A stretch of DNA of 64,000 nt from Spirochaetes bacterium GWE1_32_154. Its GTDB lineage: Bacteria; Spirochaetota; GWE2-31-10. The translations under genes were made by a program, and so were the position numbers. Shown piece by piece: positions 20,009 to 32,100 of the stretch (within the stretch, counting starts at the first letter, position 1; each line of letters starts with the position of its first letter). The notes beneath the pieces were generated by a model. It had not been told where the DNA came from. It ran no database searches and worked only from the letters and a program-made list of their open reading frames with translations. The DNA is taken from positions 62,001 through 126,000 of the forward strand of contig MIAY01000008.1 in NCBI GenBank assembly GCA_001829315.1, in the 5' to 3' direction.

Positions 20009-20044
20009 TCAAATTGATTTTAGTAATTCATATTTGAATTCTAA
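20002..20044. promoter_or_regulatory. 13-bp perfect inverted repeat overlapping the -10 and 5' leader
   Basis: TTAGAATTCAAAT (20002-20014), 17-nt loop, ATTTGAATTCTAA (20032-20044). Confidence 0.6.
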
Positions 20045-20073
20045 ATTCAAAATAATTTTTTTTCGTATTATTT

Positions 20074-20082
20074 GGGGGGGGG
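20074..20082 (+). repeat. G9 homopolymer immediately before the ATG of the 3005-aa gene
   Basis: tttGGGGGGGGGATGTTAATAAAT; ATG at 20083. Confidence 0.95.
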
Positions 20083-23000
20083 ATGTTAATAAATTTATTA
20101 ATAATGTTTATCATGTCTTTAGTTGTTTCGATGGTCTTCAGACATTTTGATAGTAAAAATAAGAGTTTTGAAAAATTAGCGACCCTTTATAAAAAAATAA
20201 AATCAGATTTTATACAATTCACCGATGAGAAATATTCATATTTGAGAGATTTTGATGATGGCATAGAAGTTGCCATACAAAAAGGTGACAGTATGATGAA
20301 TGAATTTAAACGGACACTTTCATTCATTGAAGAAAATAAAAATACAATAATAGAAAGTAATGATCGATTAGAAACGTATTTATATAAAATTGATTCAATT
20401 GGAAATACTATTGAAAAAGTATCCGCTCAAGTAATGGAAATTGAAAAAAATGAAGAATTTTTAAAAGGTGTTGATGGTAAACTTAAGGGTTTTAGAGAGG
20501 CATTATCTTTAGTAGATAGAGATTTAAATAGAATTGAAGATAATTTTAAAAAAGAAAATAGTATTTCATTAAAAAATGTAACTCAGAAAGTAATGAAAGA
20601 AATAGAGTCGGAAGCTGATAAAATCAGAAAAGAATCTGACTCACTTAATAATAATATAGTAGATAGATATAATTCATTATTTGATATTATAGAAAAAAAA
20701 GAAAAAGAATTTATTGATAAATTAAACAATTTAAACATCCAATACGAAAAAGTCGAAGGTTCTGTTCAAGAGTCAATTAATAGTTTAGATTACAGATTAG
20801 ATTCTACATTAGAAGAAGTTGATCGAAAAAATGAACAAAAAATCATTAAATATACAAACTCATTTAATACTTTAGAATCAAAGCTTATTAATTCAATTCA
20901 AGTAGAAAAAAACAATGGCATTTCAGAAATAAAAACAGTTTTAGATACGTTAAAGAGTGAAGTTATTGGTGACATTAATGATACGAAAACAGATTTAACG
21001 CGTGAAATTTCTTTATTATTCAGTAATAATGTGACTGATTCTGAAAATATGTTTTCTAAATTAAAAATTATTGAACAACGGTTAAATGAGCAGTTTATTA
21101 TGGCTGAAACTAAAGCAAATGGTGTTGAAAAAATTGTTGTTGATTTTGAATCAGATTTGAATAGTATAATAACTGACAGAATTAAAGAATTTTCATCACA
21201 GGTTAATGTAATATCATCAGGAATTGATTCAATGGAGGGGGAGATATTTTCTTCTATCAAAACAAAATTATCAAATTATTCAAATAGAATTGATGATGAG
21301 ATAGTAAATATTAATACAATTATAGATAAGAAGATTGAAGCATCACTCATGGATACTGTAGCTATTGAAACAAAAATATTTGATTTAAAAAATAGTATAT
21401 CCGGATTACACGATGATTTTAAATTGAAATCAAACGAAGTTAATAGTTTGTCAGAAAAATTACGTGAAGATTCTATAAATAAGATTAATATTGTTAATAC
21501 AAATATTGAAGGTGAACTTAATAAACTCAATAATCATTATGAAAATGAAAAGAGTGAGTTATTAGATAGAATATCTCAGGCGTATAAACTGACAAATAAT
21601 GAATCTGAAAAGAAACTTTCTGATATTAAATCGAAAATCGATGGTATTTATGCAGGGTTTAGTTCAAAATTATTAAATATTGAAACAGATTTATCAGATA
21701 AAACCAAACTTATAGAGTCAAAATTTGATGAAAAAATTAATGGTTTAGAAATTATATTAAAAGATAAGGAAACCTTTGTAAATTCAATAATTAAAAGTAA
21801 ATTAGATGACTTATTTGTAGATGCTCAGAATTCAAATGATGTTTATAAACAAACTTTATTAGCTAATAGAAATGAAATTGATGCAATGTATGAACAGTTT
21901 AAATCAGTTGTTGAAGAAGTGCAGGTTAAAATTAATACTGAGATTAATGTTGTAGAAAAAAACAGTGCAAAAGTATTGAATAGTTATAATGATACAATAA
22001 ATGATCTGGAAGAAAATTTCAGATTAATGAATGATAGAATAATTAAAGAAAATACGTTGAAAATGTGTTCACTTGAAGATCAATATACAGAAATTACAAA
22101 TAAAGTTTCACAATATGATATAACAATAAATGATGAGTTACTCAAAAAAGGTACTTTTATTGAGGAACGAATAGCCGGACTTGTTGAAGCAATGAAAAAT
22201 GCAGAAGATAGTTTGCACAATAAGATTATTGAAAGAAACGAATTGTTATCAAATGAAACAGAGTCGATTATAAATAGTTATAAATCAGACTTATCAGAAG
22301 TGAAAGATAATATGGTAAGAGTAAGTTCATTATATGAAAATAAATTAAATGATAAGTATAACGAAGTTGATAAAGAATTTATTGAAAAAATGAAAGATGT
22401 TAACGAGCTGGTTGAAAGAATAAATGAAATTTCAAGAAAATATTCCGGTAAATTAGATGATTTTGATTTTAAATGTTCGAATATTGAGTCTGATATTTCA
22501 AATAGACTAACAACTATTGAATATGATTATACTGAAAGAAGTGAGAGCTTAATTGGTAATTCAAAAAATATGGCGTTAGATTTAGAAAGAAAGTATAGCT
22601 TACTTAATGAAAAAATAGATGAAATAAATAAAGGGTTTGCGACTGATATTGATTGTAGAATTTTACAGGCTAAAACAGAAATAGATTCAATTGTGAATAA
22701 TGGTGGAGCTAAATTAAGTAATCAGATCGATACTGTCGGCGAAGATATTTCAAATAGATTTGATTCATTTAAATCCGATCTAAAAATGATAAAATCATCG
22801 TATGATCAATTGGAAAATGACTTTAATTCAAGGTTTGATGCTTTTACTCAGGAAAAGGATGATAATATCAATGCAAAAATAAATCAGTTTATTGATATAC
22901 ATAATGAAAATTTATCATCAATTAAAAACAATCTCAGCATAGTTCAGGAAGATTTTCAGAATAAAATGGTTGAATTAGAGTCATATTATCGGGATAAAGT

Positions 23001-26000
23001 TGGATCGGTTGTTGATGAGAAAGTTAAATTTATTATTAGTGCCGAAGAGAGACTTAATCGAATTGACAATGCATTATCTGATAATGAGATGAGATTTGAA
23101 AGTGATATTGACAATAAGTTAGAGTCTGCGAGAAAGTTAATTGATAGTTTTTTTGACAGTTCACATTCTAATTTTGTTAATAAATATAAAGACCTTGAGA
23201 ATGAAACTGTTAAATCTATTGATCAGTATAAAAATGAATTAACAAGAATTAAACAAAATATAAAAGTGATTGATGATAAATTCGGGGCTAAGTTTGTTAA
23301 GAAATTAGAACAGGCTGATGATTCTTTAAATAAGAAATTAACTGAAATTACTTCAGAATATTCTGTATTACTGGACGTTTTAAATACAAAAATTGCTAAG
23401 TATGACAGCGAATATGTACAGAAATTAGAATCGATTGAATTGGATTTTACAGATAAAAATACTCAGATAATTGAAAAAAATAAAGTTGAATTATCAGAGT
23501 ATACAGGAAGAATTGAATCTTTAATGAGTGAAATAGAAGGTGTTAAAAATTACCTGAATGAGGATTTTAATACCATAATAGCAAATGGAAAAGAAGATAT
23601 TAAACAGTTCTTTAATTCAGAAAAACAGATAACCATAGATAATTATAAAGAAGTAGAGGATTCAATTAAAGATCTTGTGAACTCATATAAAAATCAGATT
23701 TTGAAAATAAAAGAAGGCATTAAAACTATTGATGAAAAACTCAGTATTAAAATTGCTGACAAATTAAGTGAGGCAGATACTACTCTTCAACAAAAATATA
23801 TTCAAATAAATGAAAAATATAATGAAAATATCATTGTATTAAATGCCCGATTAGAAAAGATCGAAGAGTCATATATTGAAAAAATAGATAGTCTTGAAGA
23901 AAAATATTCGTCAAAGGGTGAGAAATTTATTATAGACGGATATGCTAAATTTACTGAATTACAGGAAAATATTAATACTATCACTATTGATTTAAATAAC
24001 TTAAAATCCGATCTTGATGCTGATTTATCAGTGAAATTATCAGATGGAAAATCGGTCCTCGATAGTTTATTTTCTGATAGTAAAGATCAGCTTGAAGAAT
24101 ATCATACAATATTAAAAGATAAAATTGTTTCTGATCTTGATTCACAGTATCAGGATGTTGCAAAAGTTAAGCATGAAATAAAAGAATTAGATGAAAAAGT
24201 TAATGTGGGATTAATTCATAAAATTACTCAAATTGAAGATAAAATCGGTAATAAATTTATTGAATTAACTGCAAAATATAACGAACAAATATCGGGAGTT
24301 AAGGAACGATTGTCAGGATTTGAGACAGGTTTTAATACAAAATTGGATTTGATTGCCGATGATTTTTCTGAAAAAAATGAAATGGTATTACGGGAGAATT
24401 TTGAAAAAATTTCAGATTATACATTTAGATTTAAAGAACTTGAGTCTTCAATAAATGATCTTAAACAAAGAATTGAAAATGAAATATCAGAAAAAATCGA
24501 TTCAACACTTACAAATTCATTTGAGATTATCAATACAAAAGGTAATGAAATCTCAAAACAATATGAAAAAGCTTCAAATGAATATACTAATAAATTATCA
24601 GAACTTGAAGCACATGTATTTACTAAAATAGAAAAAGCAGATATTTTGTATAATAATGGCTTGGAAGATATCAAGGTTAATTTTCTTTCATTAAAGAATT
24701 CTTTATCGGCTGATTTTGAATCATTTACGAAGTCAATTACAGATTCACATGATGTAATTATTAAAAACAATGATGCTGAAATAACAGATATTTCAGCAAA
24801 GTATGTACAATTGCAAGAGTCAATTTCTGAGATGGAATTACAGATTAATACTCAGAAAGAACAAGTTATTAAAAACGGTCATGATATTACTAGTGATTTT
24901 AAAAAAATGTTTGAATTATTCTTCGAAGACGCAAATAAAGAAAAAGCAAATTTATTTAAAGAGAATGAAAAAGAATTATATAATTTGTCATTACGTTTTC
25001 AAACCCTCGATAATGATATAATTGAATATAAAAACAGAATTGATAATTCTATAACTGAAAAATTAGTTGAAAGTTTACAAAATGTTAATACAATTGTTGA
25101 TACAAGAGTCTCTGCAATTGAAAAATCGTACGATACATTATCAAATGATTTAGATTCAAGAAGCAGTAATTATATTTCAACACTTAGGGATTTAGAAAAT
25201 AAAATAAATTCTTTTGATACAATATTTATTGATAAACTTAATGCAAAATTAGGTAATACTGATAGTTACATTACTGAAAGGATTGGTGAGTTAAGTTCAA
25301 GTGTAAAAAAATTAGAGGATGAATATCAACAACGATTTGTAGGTATTGATACAGATTTCAATAATTTGAAAGATACTTTATCAGAACAAACTATTGAACA
25401 TATTGCAATATTAAAATCTAAATATGATCACATCGGTTTAGAAATCGGATCACTTGAAGAAAAGATTAACGATGAAATTTCCAATAAAATAATTGATGGT
25501 GTAAATCAGCTTGAATTCATCATGAATGAAAAAATAGCTACATTAAAAGATAATGAAAAGGAAGTTTCACTGGAAATAATTGCTAAAATCAGAAAACAAT
25601 CCGAGATTATTGATTCTATGTATGATAAAACTACTAACCTTGAAACTGAATATCGATTAGCAATTGAGAACGGTCTTTCTAATTCAAGTTCAATAATTGA
25701 AGAGTCTATTGAAAAAGTTAACCAGAAAATTGCAGGGTTGGAGATTGAACATTCCAATAAATTGGATGTATTATTACAATCAATGAAAGATGATTCTTCT
25801 CAGTATTTTCAGGAAGTAAATGAATATGTTGTCGGTTTACAAAATAATTATCAGCAATTAGATGAATCAATAAATAGTATAAAAAATAAAATAGATAATG
25901 ATATACATAATCGTTTAGAAAAAAGTCTGAAAGGTGTTGATATAATTGTTGAACAAAAAACATCAGAGATTTCTGCTCAATATGAAACTATTAAAACTGA

Positions 26001-29000
26001 AACCTCAGAAAATGTTAAGAATTTAATTGATAAATTAAGTTATGTCTCAAATCAGTTTAACAGAATTGATAATGAAATATCTGAGCGAATCAACACAAAA
26101 ACTGATAGTGAATTATTAAAAGTTTCTGAATCAATCAATCGAAAAAATATTGAATTACAAAGCTCAATTGATGTGATAAAAAATACGTCAGAAATTAAAT
26201 TAAATGAATATAGAAGAATTCTTGATAGTTTTACTGAAGAAATTAATGGAGTTAATGAAGTATTAAATGAGAGAATTGATGAAAGAATTGAAATTATTGA
26301 AAGCAGTGTAAGAGAGCGAATTTCAAAACTTACATCTGATATTGAAAATATGAAACAATCTTTTGAAAATGAAATATCAGTTTCAATTGATTCTTATAAA
26401 TCAAAAGAAATAGATACATTTGCACAGACACAGGAAAAGATTAATGGGTACGAAACATTAATTGATACTTTCCAGTCTGAATTAAATGAGATTAAATTAT
26501 CTGCAAAAGACTCTATTTATTCTTCTGCAAAAGACTTTGAGTTAATAACAACAAATGCTATGCAGGATGCCGATGAAAAAATTAATAATATCAATAAATT
26601 GGTAACAAAAACAAATGATGAAATAGTAAGTTTTAAAACAACTCTTGTTGATTCGATATCAAATGAAATGAGTAGTGTCAAATCCATTGTTTCTCATGTT
26701 CAAGAAAATACCAATAAAGAGTTACAAACGATTGAGTCAAATGTCAGTCTGATTAAGAATAATGTGGCGAAAGAAATTGAAGATACAATATCTGATATTA
26801 AGGAATCCATTGAAGTTATTGAAAGTAAATATAAAGATTCAATAAGTGAAATTAATAATGATTTAACTAATTTTAAATCAGCAGTAATTTCTGATTTTAA
26901 CGGTGGGGTTGTATCATTACGCGGTTCAATAAAAGATTTAGAAGTTCAACTTGAAAATAAATATAATCAAACAATTTCCCGATTTAACTCGGGGTATGAT
27001 TCAACGGTTACCGAATTAAAAACTATTTTTAATGAAAATATTTCTGATTATGAGCAGGAGTATAAAAATATAATTGCTGAGATCGTAAATGATTTCAGGG
27101 CTAAATCAGATTTACACGATACTGAATATCTTGTTCAATTGGAAAGTATGGAAAATAAATATCTTGCAAAATTGGATAATTTCAGTAATCAATTTGAAGC
27201 ACAACTTAATGATAAACATGGTATGTTTATTGATACAGTGAATACTATTGATACAAAATACATAAAACAAATGGACGATCTTAAGACTATTTATGAAATG
27301 TCAGTCAATGAAATGCAAAAACATCTTGGAAGTGTTCAGGATGAATTAATGTCAAGAACAATGCAAATTGATGATCAGTATACTCAGAAGTATAAAATGT
27401 TAGAATCTGACTTTAGAAATATTTCATCAAATATTTCTGATATAAAAATAAATCTTTCCAAAGACATAATGAATACTGTAGATTCTGTTTTGAACGATGC
27501 TCAGATTCAATATTCAGAAAGAGAAGCAGGTTTAGCAGATCACTTTAGAACTATTGAAAAAGAAATGGTTGAGAAAATCAATAATTATCGATCAGAAATG
27601 CATAAAGTTCAGCAGAATATTTCTGGCCTTGAAATTAAATATGGTGATTTATTTAATAGAAAAATTGGTGAGTTTGATGCAAAAATTGCCGAAAAATTCG
27701 TTAATGTTCGCGGAACGGTTGATGATAATCTGAAAATGCTCAATGAAAAGATTACTGAAATTGCAAGTGATTATTCATCTAAAATTGAATTGGTTTCTCA
27801 GGAATATAGTGATAAAGCTGAGTCAATGTTAATGAAAAATGCAAAGCGACTCGATGATTTTGAAATGCGTTATTCTGATATCAATGAGCAGATTTCTGTA
27901 TTGAAAAATAGTGTACAGGATGAAATATTAGTTTCAATACAATCAGGTAAGGATGATATTCGTGAAGTGTTAGCTGAAGAAATTAACACTGCAAAAGAAC
28001 ATTTTAATAGCACTTCGATTGAAGTTAAATCAGGTATTAATGAATTTAAAAATGATTTTATTAAATTACAAAATTCAATGAAGCAGATTGATGATAAATT
28101 CAGTGCAAGATTTATTGAACATTCAAATATTCTCGGAAAACGAATTTCTACAATAGAAAATGAAGTTGATAAGTTTGAAAAAAATCTTTTATTAGTTGAA
28201 AAAACAAATAGCATGAAAGATAAATTGAATGATGAAATAAAGGATATTAAGGAAAAGATTTCTTCAATTCGTGTTGATAAAGAAGCTTTACAAAAAATTG
28301 AAAAAAATATTTTAAATATTGAAACAATTGCGAAGGCATCTGAAGAAAAATATTCAAAATTATTTAATGATGCGAAAAGATTAGATAATATTAACGAAGT
28401 TTTAAATGAATTAAAAGAAATGACTGAATCTGTTGAAGTTAAGATTGAAAATATTAAAAATGCTAAAGCATTAATTAGTAATGTTGAAACTGGTATTAAT
28501 ACTATTAAAACAAAATCAGATGATGTTGAAAGAATGATTAAAGAACTGGATAAAAAGGGTGAAATTATTCAGGTAAGTATGGATTCTATTGAATCTGCTC
28601 GTGATGAAGCTTCAAAATTAAGAGGTATGATTTCTGATTTAAACAGGAATTATGATGAACTTGATTTTAAACGTGGAACGTATGAAAAGAACATCAAAGA
28701 ATTTGAAAAGGATGCTTCAATTATTATGAAGTCACAATCTAAGATTAATGATATCATGAATAAATTTAAAGAAATGGATTCATTTGTAATTGATATTGAA
28801 GAGAGAACAACAAGCATTATGAAATTAAGAGAATGGCTTGTAAAGGCTGAAACTCAGATTGAGAATCTCAATTATGAAACTGACAAAAGAATAAAAACGC
28901 TTGAGGCGATAAATAGTTCTCCGGTTGAATCAGGTAAAAAATCAGGTGGACAAGGTATTCAGGAAGACTCAAAACGAAAAATGGTTATACAATTAAAATC

Positions 29001-29100
29001 TCAAGGGTGGACAATTGATGATATTGCTAAAACATCAGGTTTGTCAATTGGTGAAGTTGAGTTTATATTGGATTTAGAGATTAGCAGTAATAAAAAATAA
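20083..29100 (+). CDS. Giant 3005-aa membrane-anchored coiled-coil protein (SpiroCoCo-type) with C-terminal HTH-like tail
   Basis: N-terminal TM MLINLLIMFIMSLVVSMVF; almost entirely Glu/Lys/Asn/Ser/Ile coiled coil; C-terminal MVIQLKSQGWTIDDIAKTSGLSIGEVEFILDL. Confidence 0.93.
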   Translation: MLINLLIMFIMSLVVSMVFRHFDSKNKSFEKLATLYKKIKSDFIQFTDEKYSYLRDFDDGIEVAIQKGDSMMNEFKRTLSFIEENKNTIIESNDRLETYLYKIDSIGNTIEKVSAQVMEIEKNEEFLKGVDGKLKGFREALSLVDRDLNRIEDNFKKENSISLKNVTQKVMKEIESEADKIRKESDSLNNNIVDRYNSLFDIIEKKEKEFIDKLNNLNIQYEKVEGSVQESINSLDYRLDSTLEEVDRKNEQKIIKYTNSFNTLESKLINSIQVEKNNGISEIKTVLDTLKSEVIGDINDTKTDLTREISLLFSNNVTDSENMFSKLKIIEQRLNEQFIMAETKANGVEKIVVDFESDLNSIITDRIKEFSSQVNVISSGIDSMEGEIFSSIKTKLSNYSNRIDDEIVNINTIIDKKIEASLMDTVAIETKIFDLKNSISGLHDDFKLKSNEVNSLSEKLREDSINKINIVNTNIEGELNKLNNHYENEKSELLDRISQAYKLTNNESEKKLSDIKSKIDGIYAGFSSKLLNIETDLSDKTKLIESKFDEKINGLEIILKDKETFVNSIIKSKLDDLFVDAQNSNDVYKQTLLANRNEIDAMYEQFKSVVEEVQVKINTEINVVEKNSAKVLNSYNDTINDLEENFRLMNDRIIKENTLKMCSLEDQYTEITNKVSQYDITINDELLKKGTFIEERIAGLVEAMKNAEDSLHNKIIERNELLSNETESIINSYKSDLSEVKDNMVRVSSLYENKLNDKYNEVDKEFIEKMKDVNELVERINEISRKYSGKLDDFDFKCSNIESDISNRLTTIEYDYTERSESLIGNSKNMALDLERKYSLLNEKIDEINKGFATDIDCRILQAKTEIDSIVNNGGAKLSNQIDTVGEDISNRFDSFKSDLKMIKSSYDQLENDFNSRFDAFTQEKDDNINAKINQFIDIHNENLSSIKNNLSIVQEDFQNKMVELESYYRDKVGSVVDEKVKFIISAEERLNRIDNALSDNEMRFESDIDNKLESARKLIDSFFDSSHSNFVNKYKDLENETVKSIDQYKNELTRIKQNIKVIDDKFGAKFVKKLEQADDSLNKKLTEITSEYSVLLDVLNTKIAKYDSEYVQKLESIELDFTDKNTQIIEKNKVELSEYTGRIESLMSEIEGVKNYLNEDFNTIIANGKEDIKQFFNSEKQITIDNYKEVEDSIKDLVNSYKNQILKIKEGIKTIDEKLSIKIADKLSEADTTLQQKYIQINEKYNENIIVLNARLEKIEESYIEKIDSLEEKYSSKGEKFIIDGYAKFTELQENINTITIDLNNLKSDLDADLSVKLSDGKSVLDSLFSDSKDQLEEYHTILKDKIVSDLDSQYQDVAKVKHEIKELDEKVNVGLIHKITQIEDKIGNKFIELTAKYNEQISGVKERLSGFETGFNTKLDLIADDFSEKNEMVLRENFEKISDYTFRFKELESSINDLKQRIENEISEKIDSTLTNSFEIINTKGNEISKQYEKASNEYTNKLSELEAHVFTKIEKADILYNNGLEDIKVNFLSLKNSLSADFESFTKSITDSHDVIIKNNDAEITDISAKYVQLQESISEMELQINTQKEQVIKNGHDITSDFKKMFELFFEDANKEKANLFKENEKELYNLSLRFQTLDNDIIEYKNRIDNSITEKLVESLQNVNTIVDTRVSAIEKSYDTLSNDLDSRSSNYISTLRDLENKINSFDTIFIDKLNAKLGNTDSYITERIGELSSSVKKLEDEYQQRFVGIDTDFNNLKDTLSEQTIEHIAILKSKYDHIGLEIGSLEEKINDEISNKIIDGVNQLEFIMNEKIATLKDNEKEVSLEIIAKIRKQSEIIDSMYDKTTNLETEYRLAIENGLSNSSSIIEESIEKVNQKIAGLEIEHSNKLDVLLQSMKDDSSQYFQEVNEYVVGLQNNYQQLDESINSIKNKIDNDIHNRLEKSLKGVDIIVEQKTSEISAQYETIKTETSENVKNLIDKLSYVSNQFNRIDNEISERINTKTDSELLKVSESINRKNIELQSSIDVIKNTSEIKLNEYRRILDSFTEEINGVNEVLNERIDERIEIIESSVRERISKLTSDIENMKQSFENEISVSIDSYKSKEIDTFAQTQEKINGYETLIDTFQSELNEIKLSAKDSIYSSAKDFELITTNAMQDADEKINNINKLVTKTNDEIVSFKTTLVDSISNEMSSVKSIVSHVQENTNKELQTIESNVSLIKNNVAKEIEDTISDIKESIEVIESKYKDSISEINNDLTNFKSAVISDFNGGVVSLRGSIKDLEVQLENKYNQTISRFNSGYDSTVTELKTIFNENISDYEQEYKNIIAEIVNDFRAKSDLHDTEYLVQLESMENKYLAKLDNFSNQFEAQLNDKHGMFIDTVNTIDTKYIKQMDDLKTIYEMSVNEMQKHLGSVQDELMSRTMQIDDQYTQKYKMLESDFRNISSNISDIKINLSKDIMNTVDSVLNDAQIQYSEREAGLADHFRTIEKEMVEKINNYRSEMHKVQQNISGLEIKYGDLFNRKIGEFDAKIAEKFVNVRGTVDDNLKMLNEKITEIASDYSSKIELVSQEYSDKAESMLMKNAKRLDDFEMRYSDINEQISVLKNSVQDEILVSIQSGKDDIREVLAEEINTAKEHFNSTSIEVKSGINEFKNDFIKLQNSMKQIDDKFSARFIEHSNILGKRISTIENEVDKFEKNLLLVEKTNSMKDKLNDEIKDIKEKISSIRVDKEALQKIEKNILNIETIAKASEEKYSKLFNDAKRLDNINEVLNELKEMTESVEVKIENIKNAKALISNVETGINTIKTKSDDVERMIKELDKKGEIIQVSMDSIESARDEASKLRGMISDLNRNYDELDFKRGTYEKNIKEFEKDASIIMKSQSKINDIMNKFKEMDSFVIDIEERTTSIMKLREWLVKAETQIENLNYETDKRIKTLEAINSSPVESGKKSGGQGIQEDSKRKMVIQLKSQGWTIDDIAKTSGLSIGEVEFILDLEISSNKK

Positions 29101-29111
29101 GGCGGGATTCA

Positions 29112-32100
29112 ATGTCACTTTTTTACTTTTTTCTTTCTATTATGGTATCTTTAGGAGTTATTAGTATATTACGATATGCGGATAGAAATAATAGAAATTA
29201 TGAAAAAATTCTAAAAGCATCGGGTAAGCTTAAAGAAGAAATTGATCGATATCATGATAGTAAATTAGGTCAAATGAAAACAATAGATATTGATATTGAA
29301 GGTGCAGTAAAAAAAGCCGAAGTTGTTTTGAATCAGTTAAATCATACAACACAGAGTAAAGGTGCTGTCTCCGGTGATTTGTCACCTCTGCTTGAACGAG
29401 TGTCAAGACTTGAAAAAGATCTTGAAGAATCAAGAAAAATAATGTCTGACGGTGCAAATCCGGGTGGCATTAGTAAAAATATTAAGAATATGCTTAAAGA
29501 ATCAATAAAAGAAATTAAAACAATCAAAACAGATATCAATAAAATTCACTCGGATATTGAAATTGAGAAAAAAAATATTTCAAATTCGATAGAGACCCAT
29601 AATAGTGATTTAAGTAAACGAATATCTAATTATCGTAAAGAATTAGATGGTTTCATTTCTGAAAACTGGAAAGTTTTTTCAAAACAAAATACAGATCTAC
29701 AAAATGATTTGAAACGATTAGAAGAAAAGATGGGGCATTTGCGTGGTGATCATCTTGAAGAATTTCAGACAAATTTAGCTGCGATTGAAGAAAAACAAAT
29801 GAAGAATATAATTCAGCTAAAAGATGGATATACAAAATTACAATCTGATGTTCAAAAAGAAATTGAAGCTAAAATACAGGATTATTCTTCATATTTTGCT
29901 CGATTAGAAGTAAGGGTTGATGATTACAGAAAGAAGATTGAAATCGAAATAGGAAAAGCATCAAATGAAAGAATGCTAGATATAAGTAAAGAATATACAA
30001 AAAAAGTTGAAGAATTGGATTTGTATACAGAAAAATCAAAGACTGATGCAAGAAATGCTATTGTATCAGTGTCAAAGGAACATGAGACAAAATTAAGTGG
30101 TATTTTTTCCAGTTTAACAAAGGTTAGTAATGATACCAACAGGAAAATTACTGAATATGAAGAGTTTTTAAAGTTATCTTCAATCAATATAGAAAAAATA
30201 AAAAATGATATTTTTTCTAAGATTGATATTAAACAAAAAGAAATTGATATGCATTTGAATAATGCTGCTGATATGGGAATGAAATTAGAACTTAAAGTAT
30301 TCGATAGCATAAAAGATCATTTAAATAAATTTAAAGAAAAAGTTGATGTAGCTGTTGAGCAGTTAAATACTAAAATATCAGAGAAAGTTAAAGTTAATGA
30401 AGCAAAAGTTGAAAAGTTAGATAGTTTTGTAAATGAAAAAAGTCAAAGTATTTACGATATTATTGAAAAAATTAAAACTGAAATTATTAATACAGATAAA
30501 AATATGATACGTTTTTCATCTGCTACAAATAGCAGTATAGAAACTATTGAAAACAATCATGATTTATTTTCGAAAGAAATGGATATTAAGATTCTGGAAA
30601 TTAAAAATACCTTAGATGAAAATATTAATAGCATTAAACAGGATTCTGAAAATAGTATTACTAAAATTAATACATATTTTGAAACTGAACGGGTCGATAC
30701 TTTCAAAAAGATAGATATGATGCTCTATAATGTAACAACTGATGCTGACAATAAATCTAAATTATTATCTGAAAAATTCTCTGAAAAATATGGTATGGTC
30801 GAAACTCAAATGCAGAATACTTATTCAGAAATTGTAAAAAGATCAAAAGAATTAGAATTGGAAATTGAAAAAGGTGAAACTCATTTATTAAGCTCTTTCC
30901 AGGAAAAACAGGAACAGCTTGAAAGCAGGATCAATCTTGAAATAGAGAAAATGCGTGATCATCTTGAAGAACGAAATAATATTATTTATCATGATGTTAC
31001 ATTATTTGAAAAAAAATTAAATCTTTTTTTAATAGATTTTGAAAATAGAATTACCGATAATTCTTCTGATCTGAGTGAAATTGAAAAAACATACTATCAA
31101 AAAGGTGTTGAATATTTAAAGAAATGCGAAGATAGTATTAATCTGTTAACGTTAGAAAATATTAAAATTCAGGATAGCCTTTCATATATTCAGCAAAATA
31201 TGAAAACTGAGATTGTCAGAACAGCAGATGAAGGTAAGCAGTTTATTGCAGATACACTTTTAAAGGGTAAAGAAGAAATTGTAACAACGTATAAGAATCT
31301 AGAAATTGATACAAATAAAAAAATATCAGATTATAAAGAGAGTCTTTCAAAGATTAAGCATAATTTACGATTAATTGAAGATAAATACGAAACTCAATTA
31401 GAAGAAAAAATAGTTGTAATGGATACAAAATTTGAGAGTAAAATGGAAATATTTACAGAAAAGTACCGTACCCATATTAATGAAATGACGACTCGATCAG
31501 ATATTACCGAAAATGATTTTATAAAAAAAATCCAGGATATTGAAAGTGATTATAATAAAAAAACCGCACAAATATTTATTGATAGCAAGAAACAGTTAGA
31601 TGATTTATTTAAATCATACAACCAGATGAAAGACTCAATAAAAAATATTGAAAGTAGAATTGATCAGGACATTGAAGATCGTATAGTAAAAGGAAATAAT
31701 TTTCTGGATGAAAAAGTCACCATTTTTGAAACAGAAACAATAAAAAAGATAAATGAATATAAAAACGAATTACTGACAATCAGACAATCTATTGATCTGT
31801 TGAATGATAAATATGATGCTAAATTTGAAGAAAATAGTGATATACTCAGTCAAAAGATTAAAGATAAATATATTGAAGTTAATTCAAAATATGATCAGCA
31901 TTATAATGAATTAAAAATAAAATTTAACGCTTTAAGTGAAGATTTTAATAATGATTTTTCCGGTGCAATTTTAAAAAATAATGTAAAATTTGAAACATTT
32001 GTTAGTAAATTTGATGATTTAAATGAACAGATTTCAGATTTGAAAAATAAAGTGACGACTGAAATTAATGAATCGGTAGATAATGGTATTGTTTCAATTA

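Noticed and set aside
23248-28066. Recent DNA-level tandem duplication in the 3005-aa gene
   Set aside because: The 459-nt periodicity is clear at protein level, but nucleotide identity between units is low, so it is an old repeat, not a recent duplication or assembly artefact.
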